Positions 24,058 through 34,584 of a DNA stretch of 64,000 nt are shown piece after piece; the first letter of the stretch is position 1; each line of letters starts with the position of its first letter. This DNA comes from Micromonospora thermarum (GTDB lineage: Bacteria; Actinomycetota; Actinomycetes; Mycobacteriales; Micromonosporaceae), in contig NZ_JAATEO010000015.1 in NCBI RefSeq assembly GCF_012034245.1, positions 78,953 through 142,952 of the forward strand, written 5' to 3'. The position numbers and the translations under genes were made by a program. The notes below the pieces were generated by a model. The model was given only the letters and a program-made list of their open reading frames with translations. It did not search any database and was not told where the DNA came from.

Positions 24058-24300
24058 TCAGAGCGGCGGGGCGATGTCGCGACGCTCCTCCACCCGCCGG
24101 TACTCGACCGGCTCGTCGCTGGTGCTGACGACCGTCCGCCGGCGGCCCCACACGAGCGTCGTCATGATCAGGCCGAGCACGCCGGCGGCCATCAGGATCC
24201 AGCCGACCACGTCGAGGTCGATGCCGGCGAGCGTGGCGTCCAGGGCGAAGGTCAGGATCGCGCCGAGCGCGAGCAGGAAGATGCTGGTGCCGATACCCAC
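24058..24300 (-). CDS. Small two-helix membrane protein (DUF6458-like)
   Basis: An 80-residue protein starting V-G-I-G-T-S-I-F-L-L-A-L-G-A-I, with two membrane helices (about 4-20 and 28-48) and a basic then acidic cytoplasmic tail. The GTG at 24300 is chosen because AAGGAGG precedes it and because the family starts MGIG; an extension upstream has no membrane-protein character. It is a short, widespread actinobacterial membrane protein of unknown role, transcribed alone. Confidence 0.75.
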   Translation of the reverse strand: MGIGTSIFLLALGAILTFALDATLAGIDLDVVGWILMAAGVLGLIMTTLVWGRRRTVVSTSDEPVEYRRVEERRDIAPPL

Positions 24301-24451
24301 GACAGCCTCCTTCTTCGGGATGTGGTGTGCTGTCGACCGGGTTCTGTACCCAGGGCGCGACCTGCGCAACCACGCCGGGAACGGGGTGGCCGCCGGGCGA
24401 TCTTGGTGGTCGGGTAGAGTGGAGCCCGTCGCCGGGGATATCCGGCGGCAC

Positions 24452-24524
24452 GCGGACGTAGCGCAGCTGGTAGCGCATCACCTTGCCAAGGTGAGGGTCG
24501 CGGGTTCGAATCCCGTCGTCCGCT
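24452..24524 (+). tRNA. tRNA-Gly (GCC)
   Basis: A complete cloverleaf: acceptor GCGGACG/CGTCCGC with discriminator T, anticodon stem TCACC/GGTGA with loop TTGCCAA and anticodon GCC at 24485-24487, and T-loop GGTTCGAATC. CCA is not encoded. A TAGAGT -10-like box lies about 33 nt upstream. Confidence 0.95.
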
Positions 24525-24567
24525 CGCGAACCGCCCACCCGCTGAGCCGGGTCGGGATGGGCGCCAC

Positions 24568-24642
24568 GGGCGATTGGCGCAGTGGGAGCGCGCTTCCTTG
24601 ACACGGAAGAGGTCACTGGTTCAAACCCAGTATCGCCCACCA
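24568..24642 (+). tRNA. tRNA-Val (GAC)
   Basis: A complete cloverleaf: acceptor GGGCGAT/ATCGCCC, anticodon stem CTTCC/GGAAG with loop TTGACAC and anticodon GAC at 24600-24602, T-loop GGTTCAAACC. The CCA end is encoded (24640-24642). It follows the glycine tRNA after 43 nt and is probably co-transcribed. Confidence 0.95.
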
Positions 24643-24651
24643 CGATCATGA

Positions 24652-24676
24652 AACGGCCGCGCTGTGCGCGGCCGTT
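24652..24676. terminator. Hairpin terminator after tRNA-Val
   Basis: A perfect 11-bp stem AACGGCCGCGC / GCGCGGCCGTT with a 3-nt loop sits between the tRNA and the end of the convergent LuxR-type gene (24679). Confidence 0.8.
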
Positions 24677-24678
24677 CG

Positions 24679-27408
24679 TCATTCGCCGGAGGCGGCCCGG
24701 GTGATGGTCGCCAACTGGGACCGGGACGTGATGCCGAGCTTGGGGAACGCCTTGTAGAGGTGGTACCCGACCGTCCGCGGGCTGAGGAAGAGCTGGGCGG
24801 CGATGTCGCGGTTGGAGGCGCCACCGGCGGCCAGCCGTACGACCTCGCGTTCCTGGGGCGTGAGCACACTGAGCGGGTCGCCGGCCTTGCGGGGCGCGGC
24901 CGGCACGTCCCCGGTCGCGCGCAGCTCGGCACGGGCCCGTGCGGCCCACAACTCCGCACCGAGTCGGTCGAACGTCTCCAGCGCGCCGCGGAGCTGCGCT
25001 CGGGCGTCCGCCCGCCTCCGGGCCCGGCGTAGCCACTCACCGTACGCGAGTCGCGTCCTCGCCCGCTCGTACGGATTACCGTCGCCCTCGTGCCGACGAA
25101 CGGCGTCCACGAAGTGCGTCTCGTCCTGGTCGACGAGCGCCCGGCAGCGCAGGGCGACCGCGTCCGAGGCCGGTTGGCGGACGTGCCGCGCCCAGGTCAG
25201 GTAGCGCTCGAGCGGCTGCCGGGCCCGGTCCGACCGGCCACTGCGGACGGCCGCCTCCACCTCGTCGGCGGCGCAGAGGACGCCGAACCCGCCCGGCGGG
25301 ACGGCCGCCAACTGTTCCAGGGCGGCGTCGGCGTTCCCCAGGCTGAGTTCGAGCCGGCCGAGCGCCCAACGCCCGATGGTCGCGGCGACAACCAGCCCTC
25401 GGCCGTCGGCCTGCCGGACACCCTCCTCGGCCCGGTCGCGACATCCCGCCACGTCCCCCTGATGGGCGAGCACCCAGGCGAGGCAACAGGTGAGATGGGT
25501 GACCCGGTGCTGGTGACCCAGATCCGTCGCCAGTCGCAGCCCCGCGTCGAGTGTCGCCGTCGCCTCGCCGTACCGGCCCAGCAGCCCCTGGGCGAACCCC
25601 TGGTCCTGCAACGCGAACGCCAGCCAGCCGATCATCCCGCTGGCCCGGCAGTCCGCCACGACCCGCGCGGCGATCTCCTCGCAGAGCGCGGCGCGGCCCG
25701 CCGGGAGGCAGGCGCCGGCGGTGAAGGTGAGCCCCGGTACGCCCAGCCCCACCAGCGCCGGCGAGTCGAGCACCCGCCGTACGCGGTCCGCTCCACCGGC
25801 GATGTCGCCGCTCAACAACCGGGTCAGCCCGACCGCCTGGCCGACCAGGGCGTGTGTCGACGTCCCGAGGTGGCCGGGCGGTGCCGTCGACACACGCGAA
25901 CTGAGGGCGGGCAGTTCCTGGAGCGACGCGACCGCCTGCTCCGCCACCGGCGCGTCACCGGCGAACCAGGCACAGCGAACGGCCTCCACCAGCAGCCAGG
26001 TGGCCTGCTCGGTGGCGTGGGCCGCCACGCGGGGAACGGCGTCCAGGATGATCCGGCCCGCCGCCAGCGGGGTGCCCGACTCGACCTCGCGATGGGCGCG
26101 GACCTGCGTCAGCGCCACGGTCATCGCCGGGTCGTCCAGGTCCGGCGTGGCCCGGTCGGCGAGTCCGGCCGCGCGACCCATCAGGCCGGCGTCGCTCGCG
26201 GCCAGCGCGGCGGCGGCCAGCCGCGCGGACCGGCGTACCGGATCGGCGGTGAGCTCGGCGGCCCGCTCGTAGGCGGCGGCCATGGCGGCGTGGCCGCCGC
26301 GGTCACGGGCGCGACCCGCCGCCTCCTCCAGCCGTCGTGCGACGTCCTCGTCGGGACCGAACGCGGCGGCGGCCAGGTGCCAGGCCCGCCGGTCGGTGGC
26401 ATCCACCGAGGTCGCGCTGGTCAGGGCGTCGGCGAGAGCCCGGTGCGCGGCGAGGCGCGCGGTCACGGGGGCACTCTGGTAGGCGGCAGCCCTGATCAGG
26501 GGATGGCGGAAGCCGACGGTCGACCCTCTGATCTCGATCAGCCGGCTCCGCTCGGCCGCTTCGAGGCCGGCGAGGGAAGCGCCGGCGGCGACCAGCGTCG
26601 CCAGCTCGCCGGAGCCGTCCGCCGCCGCGATCAGGAGCGCGGTGCGCGTGGGCTCGGGAAGCGCGGCCACCTGTGCGTGGAACGCCTCCTGAACCCGGTC
26701 GGCCACGGGCATCGCCCCCACCGGCGACAGTCGCCCCGCCCGCTGTTCCGGACTGAGCGCGGCGGGCAGCTCGATGAGCGCCAGCGGGTTGCCGTCCGAC
26801 TCCCGGATGAGTCGTTCCCGGACCTGCGGCGGAAGGTCGGCGGGGAGCAGGGCGGCGGCCGAAGTGTCGTCCAGTCCGTCCAACCGGCGCTCCGGCAGGC
26901 CGGTGGCCGGAAAGTCCGGGCGGGCGGCGAAGACCATGACGACGCCGTCCGCGTCGAGTCGGCGTGCGGCGAACACCAGGGCGTCCATGGACGCCTGGTC
27001 GAACCACTGCGCGTCGTCGACGAGACAGAGCAGCGCGCCGTCCCCGGCCAACTCGGACAGGAGACTCAGCGTGGCCAGACCGACCAGGAACCGGCTGTCC
27101 GGCGGGGCGTCGCGCAGCCCGAGTGCACCGCTGAGCGCGGTCGCCTGGGCGTCGGGCAGCGCGTGGATCCGGTCCAGCCCGGTGCGCAGGAGCAGGTGCA
27201 GCGCGGCGAACGGCAGTGCCGCCTCCGACTCGATCCCGACGCCGCGCACCACCCGCATGCCGGCCGCCTGCTCGGCGGCGTACGCCAGGAGCGCCGACTT
27301 GCCGATCCCCGCGGGGCCGCGAAGGACCAGGGCGCCGCTCCGGCCGTCCCGGGCACCGTCCAACAGCCGGTCGATCTCCGCCTGTTCCTCGGCCCGTCCG
27401 TGCAGCAC
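24679..27408 (-). CDS. LAL-type LuxR-family ATPase regulator
   Basis: A protein of about 909 residues. It starts with an AAA ATPase (LHGRAEEQAEIDRLL, Walker A GPAGIGKS near residues 31-38, Walker B LLCLVDDAQWFD), continues through a long TPR-like helical region and ends in a LuxR helix-turn-helix (LTPQEREVVRLAAGGASNRD, LSPRTVGYHLYKAFPKLGI). This is the MalT/LAL architecture. The GTG at 27408 is chosen just before the ATPase motif; an ATG at 27480 would add 24 basic residues and reach into the divergent promoter. No ligand can be assigned. The divergent small membrane protein is the obvious candidate target. Confidence 0.88.
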   Translation of the reverse strand: MLHGRAEEQAEIDRLLDGARDGRSGALVLRGPAGIGKSALLAYAAEQAAGMRVVRGVGIESEAALPFAALHLLLRTGLDRIHALPDAQATALSGALGLRDAPPDSRFLVGLATLSLLSELAGDGALLCLVDDAQWFDQASMDALVFAARRLDADGVVMVFAARPDFPATGLPERRLDGLDDTSAAALLPADLPPQVRERLIRESDGNPLALIELPAALSPEQRAGRLSPVGAMPVADRVQEAFHAQVAALPEPTRTALLIAAADGSGELATLVAAGASLAGLEAAERSRLIEIRGSTVGFRHPLIRAAAYQSAPVTARLAAHRALADALTSATSVDATDRRAWHLAAAAFGPDEDVARRLEEAAGRARDRGGHAAMAAAYERAAELTADPVRRSARLAAAALAASDAGLMGRAAGLADRATPDLDDPAMTVALTQVRAHREVESGTPLAAGRIILDAVPRVAAHATEQATWLLVEAVRCAWFAGDAPVAEQAVASLQELPALSSRVSTAPPGHLGTSTHALVGQAVGLTRLLSGDIAGGADRVRRVLDSPALVGLGVPGLTFTAGACLPAGRAALCEEIAARVVADCRASGMIGWLAFALQDQGFAQGLLGRYGEATATLDAGLRLATDLGHQHRVTHLTCCLAWVLAHQGDVAGCRDRAEEGVRQADGRGLVVAATIGRWALGRLELSLGNADAALEQLAAVPPGGFGVLCAADEVEAAVRSGRSDRARQPLERYLTWARHVRQPASDAVALRCRALVDQDETHFVDAVRRHEGDGNPYERARTRLAYGEWLRRARRRADARAQLRGALETFDRLGAELWAARARAELRATGDVPAAPRKAGDPLSVLTPQEREVVRLAAGGASNRDIAAQLFLSPRTVGYHLYKAFPKLGITSRSQLATITRAASGE

Positions 27409-27506
27409 GACTGGCAACCTACCGTCACGATGACGGATTCGGCATGGCCGCGATCTCCGTAGCTTCGTGATCAGACGCACGTCAGCCCCACGAAGGGACC
27501 TTCGAG

Positions 27507-27914
27507 ATGACCACCATCGCCAGCACCGGCCGGACCGCCGACGACGCCAGGCTGCTTCGCTTCGCCCTCAAGCAGGACGCGATCGGCTCGGGCGCCAACG
27601 GGGTCGTCTACCTCGCCGCCGCGGCGATCTTCGGCGAGATGTTCGGCCTGCCCGCCGCCTTCCTCTACCCGATCGGTGCGTTCCTGATCGCCTTCGCCGC
27701 CGGTCTGCTCCTCCTCGCGTCGAGGCCGGCCGTGAGCCGGCCCGCCGTGGCTGGCGTGATCGCCGTCAACGTCGCGTGGGTGGTCGCGAGCGTCGAGCTG
27801 CTCGTCGCCGGCTGGTTCCCGTTGACCGCACTCGGCACCGCGCTCGTGATCGCACAGGCGGTCGTGGTCGCCGGGTTCGCCGCGCTCCAGGTCGCCGGCC
27901 TCCGCAGAGCCTGA
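27507..27914 (+). CDS. Four-helix integral membrane protein of unknown function
   Basis: A 135-residue protein with four predicted membrane helices (about 28-45, 50-70, 78-97, 105-130) after a short polar N-terminus. GAAGGGA within a small CGAAGG-GA-CCTTCG palindrome (27491-27504) precedes the ATG. It is divergent from the LAL regulator with roughly 100 nt between, so control by it is plausible. No enzyme motif is seen. Confidence 0.7.
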   Translation: MTTIASTGRTADDARLLRFALKQDAIGSGANGVVYLAAAAIFGEMFGLPAAFLYPIGAFLIAFAAGLLLLASRPAVSRPAVAGVIAVNVAWVVASVELLVAGWFPLTALGTALVIAQAVVVAGFAALQVAGLRRA

Positions 27915-27928
27915 ACCGCCGCGCCTCG

Positions 27929-27954
27929 GTGCCCGCTCCATCCGGAGCGGGCAC
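27929..27954. terminator. Bidirectional hairpin terminator
   Basis: A perfect 11-bp stem GTGCCCGCTCC / GGAGCGGGCAC with a 4-nt loop lies between convergent genes ending at 27914 and 27997. Confidence 0.8.
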
Positions 27955-27996
27955 TGTGCGTCGGCGGCACCCGGCCGCCGTCCCGGCCTCGCCGGG

Positions 27997-29406
27997 TCAG
28001 CGCACCGCGGACCGCAGGTGCTCGGCCCAGCCGGCCTCGAAGTCCGCGTACGACATGCCGAGCACGCTCCGGGTCACGTCGCCGATCGGCGTGCCCCGGT
28101 AGTGCTCGGTGACGAGCTGGAAGACCTTCTGCTCGCCGTGGCGCTCCGCGATGTAGCTCATCGCCGAGTGGCCCAGCCAGTAGTGGTAGCTCAACCGTCC
28201 CTCCGTCTCCCAGGCCGCGTTGCCGGGCAGGTCCTGCCGGAAGTCGTACGAGCGGAGGATCCTCGTCGACTCGGCGGTGCGGTCGCTGGTGGTGAACGCC
28301 TTCCGGCCGTGGGCCAGGTACTCGGCGAACCCCTCGACGACCCAGCTCTCCGGGCCGTCCAGCGCGGTCGCCCCCCGGCCACGCTTCAGCAGCACGTTGA
28401 CGATGGCGTGGGCCAGCTCGTGCCGGAAGATCTCCAGCTCCCGGTCGCCCTTGGTGAAGTGGTACTCGTCCGTCACGTCGATCACCACGCGGCTGGTGCC
28501 CACCTCGGGCGCGGACGCGTCCGCACCGTCGATCGCCCCGGCCGGCGGCACCGGGATCGCGACCCCGGACTCGGTGGGCGTCTCCTTCGTCGTCCGGTAG
28601 AGCGAGCCCAACTCCTTCTTGCCCTTGACCAGGGAGATGACGAAGCCCTGCGGCGCCGTCGCGTCGACGCCGCCGGCCTGCCAGGCGGCCAGGTCCTCCG
28701 TCGCCGCGCGCTCGGCGACCGGCGCGTACCGCTGCGCCTCGGCCTTGAGCGACTCGTCGACGACGAGCACGGTGTGCGGGGTCTTCTCCACGTGGATGGC
28801 GCGGCCGGTGTCCCACGGTGCCGGGTAGTAGGTGGTCATGTCCCGGGCGGGGCCGTCGACGAGGGCGCCACCGACGGCGGTGACCTTCAACGGGGCGTCC
28901 GTGCCGGCGCGGGTGACCGTCCACTTGTACAGCTCCTCGACCGGCGTCGGGTCCATGCCCTCGAACCGGTGCACGAACGACACCCGTACGTCGAAGGTGC
29001 CCTCGGTGGCCGTGCTGGCGCCGAACTCCTCGTACCGTGCCTCGGCCAGGGGCAGCTTGGTGAGGTTGTGGAACAGCGTGGTCTGCCGGGCAACCAGGTC
29101 CTTGTCGCCCGGGTCGAACGGCGCCAGGTACGCCCCGAGGTCCCGCTCCCTCAGCGCCCGGGTGTGCTCCGCCAGCAGCGTGTCGATCTCGTCCGAGCCG
29201 GCTGCCGTGGTGGAGGAGGAACGGTCCAGGTAGACCGAGACGGCGACCACCGAGCCGACCAGCAGCACCAGCAGGGCCACCCCGACCGCGCCCAACGCGA
29301 CCCACAGGCCGCGCCCCGATTTGTGGGGCGGTGGCGGCACCGGGGCGGGTGGCTGGGCCCAGGGTGGGGCGGGCGGGCTCGGGACGGAGGGGTGGCCCTC
29401 GGTCAT
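27997..29406 (-). CDS. Membrane-anchored gluzincin-type metallopeptidase-like protein
   Basis: A 469-residue protein: a Pro-rich cytoplasmic start (residues 5-28), one membrane helix (about 34-60), then a long extracytoplasmic part. The zinc motif is H329-E-L-A-H333, followed about 25-29 residues later by VVEGFAEYLA, whose Glu would be the third ligand of a gluzincin (MA clan) peptidase. The region before it (about 75-180) looks like an NTF2/SnoaL-type or PepSY-like companion domain. It ends convergently with the small membrane protein gene. A surface protease is inferred; the substrate is unknown. Confidence 0.75.
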   Translation of the reverse strand: MTEGHPSVPSPPAPPWAQPPAPVPPPPHKSGRGLWVALGAVGVALLVLLVGSVVAVSVYLDRSSSTTAAGSDEIDTLLAEHTRALRERDLGAYLAPFDPGDKDLVARQTTLFHNLTKLPLAEARYEEFGASTATEGTFDVRVSFVHRFEGMDPTPVEELYKWTVTRAGTDAPLKVTAVGGALVDGPARDMTTYYPAPWDTGRAIHVEKTPHTVLVVDESLKAEAQRYAPVAERAATEDLAAWQAGGVDATAPQGFVISLVKGKKELGSLYRTTKETPTESGVAIPVPPAGAIDGADASAPEVGTSRVVIDVTDEYHFTKGDRELEIFRHELAHAIVNVLLKRGRGATALDGPESWVVEGFAEYLAHGRKAFTTSDRTAESTRILRSYDFRQDLPGNAAWETEGRLSYHYWLGHSAMSYIAERHGEQKVFQLVTEHYRGTPIGDVTRSVLGMSYADFEAGWAEHLRSAVR

Positions 29407-29615
29407 GGCGGGTCCTCGCTCGGGTCGGTCGGACCGGGGGAGGCTCCACGATCGACCGTTCCCCCGGACGGGCTCGCGTCATTATTCCTGCCGCCGCCGT
29501 CACTGTCCGTCCCGGCCCGGCGACGGAGGCCACGGCGCGGTGTTCTGCCGTCGGCAGATCCGCTGACGGTGAACGCGGTGCCGGACCGGGCGCGCCGACC
29601 GGCAGAGTGGAGCGC

Positions 29616-30608
29616 ATGAGACTGCTGGTGCTGGGTGGTACGGGATTCGTGGGCGGAGCGACGGTCGCCGAGGCGGTGCGTGATGGCTGGTCGGTGACGG
29701 TGTTCAACCGGGGCCGGCACGGGACCGTACCGTCCGGTGTGGAACGGCTGCGGGGCGACCGGACCGCGCCCGGTGGCCTGGCCGCCCTCGCCGGCGGTGA
29801 GTGGGACGTGGTGGTCGACACCTGGGACGGGGCGCCGCGGGCCGCGGGGGAGACGGCCCGCGCCCTGGCCGGGCGTGTCGGGCGCTACGTCTACGTCTCC
29901 AGCGGCTCCGTCTACGCCGAGCCGGTGGAGCCCGGATCGGCCGAGGACGCCCCCGTCGTCGACGCCGCGCCGGACGCGGACGACGCCGACTACGCGTCCA
30001 ACAAGGCCGGTGCCGAACGCGCCGTGCGCGAGGTGTACGGGGAGAGCGCGCTGATCGCCCGTGCCGGTCTGATCCTCGGCCCCGGCGAGGACATCGGCCG
30101 GCTGCCGTGGTGGCTGGAGCGCGTCGCCCGGGGCGGGGACGTGCTGGCGCCGGGCCCGGCCGACCTGCCCCTGCAGTACATCGACGCGCGCGACCTCGCC
30201 GCCTTCCTGCTCGATCCGGTTGTGCCCGGCGGGACGTACAACGTGATCAGCCGTACCGGCCACGCCACGATGGGCGCACTGCTGGACGCCGCCGTCACGG
30301 TGACCGGGGCCGGCGCGCGGCTGCGCTGGACCGACCCCGAGGCGATCCTGGCCGCCGACGTGGAACCGTGGAACGACCTGCCGGTCTGGATCCCGCAGGG
30401 GCATCCGTACCGCTGGTTGCAGGAGCGCGACGTCAGCCGCGCGTACGCGGCCGGCCTGACCTGCCGCCCCGTCGCCGAGACCGTCGCCGACACCTGGGCC
30501 TGGCTGCGGGCGGTCGGCACCGTGCCGCCCCGGGCCGGCCGCCCGCAGCGCGCCCCGGTCGGCCTCGACCCGGCCCGGGAGGAGGCCGTCCTGGCCGCCG
30601 CGCGCTGA
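29616..30608 (+). CDS. NAD-dependent epimerase/dehydratase-like protein (extended SDR)
   Basis: A 330-residue extended SDR. The N-terminus LLVLGGTGFVGGATVAEAV is the G-x-x-G-x-x-G NAD(P) motif, VYVSSGSVYAEP carries the Ser, and D-Y-A-S-N-K supplies a Tyr-x-x-x-Lys. The C-terminal half (PGGTYNVIS, WIPQGHPYRWLQERDVSRAYAAG) resembles the isoflavone-reductase-like or mRNA-binding epimerase group common in actinobacteria. The ATG at 29616 directly precedes the motif. It stands alone with 209 nt of unremarkable sequence upstream. The substrate is unknown. Confidence 0.8.
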   Translation: MRLLVLGGTGFVGGATVAEAVRDGWSVTVFNRGRHGTVPSGVERLRGDRTAPGGLAALAGGEWDVVVDTWDGAPRAAGETARALAGRVGRYVYVSSGSVYAEPVEPGSAEDAPVVDAAPDADDADYASNKAGAERAVREVYGESALIARAGLILGPGEDIGRLPWWLERVARGGDVLAPGPADLPLQYIDARDLAAFLLDPVVPGGTYNVISRTGHATMGALLDAAVTVTGAGARLRWTDPEAILAADVEPWNDLPVWIPQGHPYRWLQERDVSRAYAAGLTCRPVAETVADTWAWLRAVGTVPPRAGRPQRAPVGLDPAREEAVLAAAR

Positions 30609-30714
30609 CCGTGCCGGTGCCTGCCGCTGCGTGCCGAGGGCCCGCCACCTGCCAAACCGGGCCGCTGGTCGCGGACCGGGCGGCCGGCGGTGCCGCCGTC
30701 GCGCGCCTGCCGGG

Positions 30715-31689
30715 TCAGGCCTGCGGCACCGGCAGGTCGAGCACCTCGTCGACCGGCCGGCGGGGGGTCGGCCAGCCGGGCTGGCCGAAGCCGACGCGCA
30801 GCACCATCTGCGGGGTGCCGAACCGCCCCAGCGACAGCCGCAACTGCTCGCGGGCGGTCGGCACCTCGATCGGCTGGGACAGCATCGACGCCGACAGGCC
30901 CGCGTCGGTGGCGGTGAGCAGGACCCGCTGCAACGCCTGCCCGGCCACCACCTGGTCGACGGCGGTGTTGCCGGTCGAGCCGAGCACCGCCACGAGGGGC
31001 TCCGGCTCGAAGTCGCGCCCGGGGGCCCGGTCCCGGCCGCCGAAGCCGCGCGACGGCAGCAAATCCTGCGGCTCGTCCTGCGGGCCGCCGGCCGAAGCCG
31101 GCACTCCGTCGGGGGCGGGCTCGGCGCGGACCCACTGCTCCCGCTCGGCCCGGTAGGCCGGATCCCGCTCCAGCACCCGGTGCGCGCCGCGGGCGATCTC
31201 GGCGAACGCGTTCACCGCGCTCACCCCGACCAGCAGCTCCAGCCAGCACCCTTCGGCCCGGGCCGCCTCGGTGAGGCGCCACCGCACGTCCGCCGGGACG
31301 GGGTCGGGCCAGAACGGGGCGCGGTTGCTGAACCGGCGGGGGATGGCCGCGTACAGGGCCTGCTCGGCGGGGGTCGGGTGGCGCGGCACGTCCGGCACCA
31401 GCCGGGCGACCACGTCGGGCTCGGCCGGGTACGGGCGCAGCCGCGCCGTCGCCGGCGTACCGGCCACGGCCAGGGCGAGCCGCAGGTTGAACAGCGCCGC
31501 CCCGCAGGCGATGCGGACACCCCACCCGCTCGGGTCGGTGGCCGGCAGGCGCCGGGACGGGTCGACCAGGATCTCGATTCCGCCGTCGCGCAGGCGGAAC
31601 CGCCACGGCTGGGTGTTGTGCAGCGAGGGCGCCCGCACGGCGTCGGTCGCGGCGGCACGTAGCTGCTCGACGGTGTAGCCGGCGTCCAT
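30715..31689 (-). CDS. Acg-like nitroreductase-family protein
   Basis: A 324-residue protein with the Acg/Rv3131-type opening APSLHNTQPWRFRL, a central CGAALFNLRLAL and a late ATDAGLSASMLSQP flavin-loop-like segment. This subfamily binds FMN and is often under DosR control in mycobacteria. GGAAGGAG lies about 7 nt before the ATG at 31689. A related gene is at 34585 and the DevR-like regulator is divergent at 32044, so a dormancy or hypoxia role is likely from context. Residues 185-225 are a low-complexity, Pro/Gly-rich insertion. Confidence 0.82.
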   Translation of the reverse strand: MDAGYTVEQLRAAATDAVRAPSLHNTQPWRFRLRDGGIEILVDPSRRLPATDPSGWGVRIACGAALFNLRLALAVAGTPATARLRPYPAEPDVVARLVPDVPRHPTPAEQALYAAIPRRFSNRAPFWPDPVPADVRWRLTEAARAEGCWLELLVGVSAVNAFAEIARGAHRVLERDPAYRAEREQWVRAEPAPDGVPASAGGPQDEPQDLLPSRGFGGRDRAPGRDFEPEPLVAVLGSTGNTAVDQVVAGQALQRVLLTATDAGLSASMLSQPIEVPTAREQLRLSLGRFGTPQMVLRVGFGQPGWPTPRRPVDEVLDLPVPQA

Positions 31690-32043
31690 GGTGTCGCTCC
31701 TTCCGTGGCGGCTGGTGCAGCCCTCGGTGGGTTCCTCCCCACGGTGCGTCACGTCAGGGCCGCCCGAGCAGGGCCGGACGTCCCGTCCCACCAGGACCCA
31801 CCGCCCCCGCCGCAGCTCAGCGTGCCCAGGCCCCTTTCCGCCTGGCCCACCACGGACCGCCCCGGCTCCCCTTCCGCGATCTTGCACTTACGGCCCCTGG
31901 TTCATGGAGATTTGCGCTCTTTGTCGGGGCGGAAAGTGCAAGATCGCGGGGAGGTGGGGCGGGTGGGGCGTGTCGGTCGGGCCGGGGGGCGGTCAGGACT
32001 TTCGGCCCGTGCGGGGTGTGGCGGGGGCGGGTAGAAAGGAGGG
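31690..32043. promoter_or_regulatory. Divergent intergenic region between Acg-like and DevR-like genes
   Basis: This 354-nt interval should hold both promoters. It contains a weak GGGCCGGACGTCCC match to a DosR box (31771-31784) and a 16-bp inverted repeat (31874-31949) annotated separately. AAGGAGG at 32036-32042 serves the response-regulator gene. No gene is seen. Confidence 0.45.
31874..31949. repeat. Long inverted repeat with GATCTTGCACTT arms
   Basis: The arms CCGCGATCTTGCACTT (31874-31889) and AAGTGCAAGATCGCGG (31934-31949) are perfectly complementary and enclose 44 nt of lower GC. The arms are too far apart for a simple terminator and match a style of dispersed intergenic element I associate with Micromonospora genomes. 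Confidence 0.7.
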
Positions 32044-32682
32044 GTGATCCGCGTGTTCCTGCTCGACGACCACGAGGTCGTCCGTCGTGGCCTGGCCGAC
32101 CTGCTCACCAGCAGCGGTGACATCGAGGTGGTCGGCGAGTCCGGCCTGGCCCAGGAAGCCGCGCGGCGGATCCCGGCGCTGCGCCCCGACGTCGCGATCC
32201 TCGACGCGCGGCTCCCCGACGGCAGCGGCATCGACGTGTGCCGCGACATCCGGGCCGTGGACTCGTCGATCAAGGGCCTGATCCTCACCTCGTACGAGGA
32301 CGACGAGGCCCTGTTCGCGGCGATCATGGCCGGAGCCGCCGGGTACGTGCTCAAGCAGATCCGCGGCACCGACCTGGTCGACGCGGTCCGGCGGGTGGCG
32401 GCGGGGCAGTCGCTGCTCGACCCGGCGATCACCACGCGGGTGCTGGAGCGGATCCGCAGCGGCGTCGAGCAGCCCCGGGAGCTGAAGTCGCTCACCGAGC
32501 AGGAGCGGCGGATCCTGGAGTACGTCGCCGAGGGCCTCACCAACCGCGAGATCGCGGGCAAGATGTTCCTCGCCGAGAAGACGGTGAAGAACTACGTCTC
32601 GAGCGTGCTGGCCAAGCTGGGCCTGGAGCGGCGGACCCAGGCCGCTGTGCTCGCCACCCGCCTCCTCGGCAAGACCCACTGA
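32044..32682 (+). CDS. NarL/DevR-like response regulator
   Basis: A 212-residue regulator. The receiver domain has Asp8/Asp9, the phosphorylation site Asp54 (ILDARLPDG), Thr82 and Lys104; this numbering matches DosR/DevR. The C-terminal LuxR-type helix-turn-helix (LTEQERRILEYVAEGLTNRE, AEKTVKNYVSSVLAKLGL) is also DosR-like. Start at GTG 32044 leaves only 1-3 nt after AAGGAGG, so the GTG at 32053 is possible. The convergent kinase at 32814-34544 is the natural partner. The nearby nitroreductases, Usp proteins and phosphoketolase would be its targets by analogy with mycobacteria. Confidence 0.88.
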   Translation: MIRVFLLDDHEVVRRGLADLLTSSGDIEVVGESGLAQEAARRIPALRPDVAILDARLPDGSGIDVCRDIRAVDSSIKGLILTSYEDDEALFAAIMAGAAGYVLKQIRGTDLVDAVRRVAAGQSLLDPAITTRVLERIRSGVEQPRELKSLTEQERRILEYVAEGLTNREIAGKMFLAEKTVKNYVSSVLAKLGLERRTQAAVLATRLLGKTH

Positions 32683-32717
32683 CCACCCGGCGGGGCCTCG
32701 ACGCCGACCGCCCCTGG

Positions 32718-32800
32718 AAGATCACGCTCGAACACGGATGTAGTGGCATCGCACGCGGCTGAGACCACTACATCCAGGTTGCAGCACGATCTTGGCGCGG
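32718..32800. repeat. Dispersed inverted-repeat element, copy 1
   Basis: Outer ends AAGATCACGCTCG and AGCACGATCTT are imperfect inverse copies; inside, GGATGTAGTGG (32736-32746) and CCACTACATCC (32765-32775) are perfect complements. A second copy lies at 44872-44955. This copy sits between the convergent ends of the DevR- and DevS-like genes, where it may also act as a terminator. Confidence 0.75.
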
Positions 32801-32813
32801 GGCGCGGGGCGCG

Positions 32814-34553
<1,740 letters not shown>

Positions 34554-34584
34554 CTATCGCCCGGGGCGGCAGGAACCACGCCCG

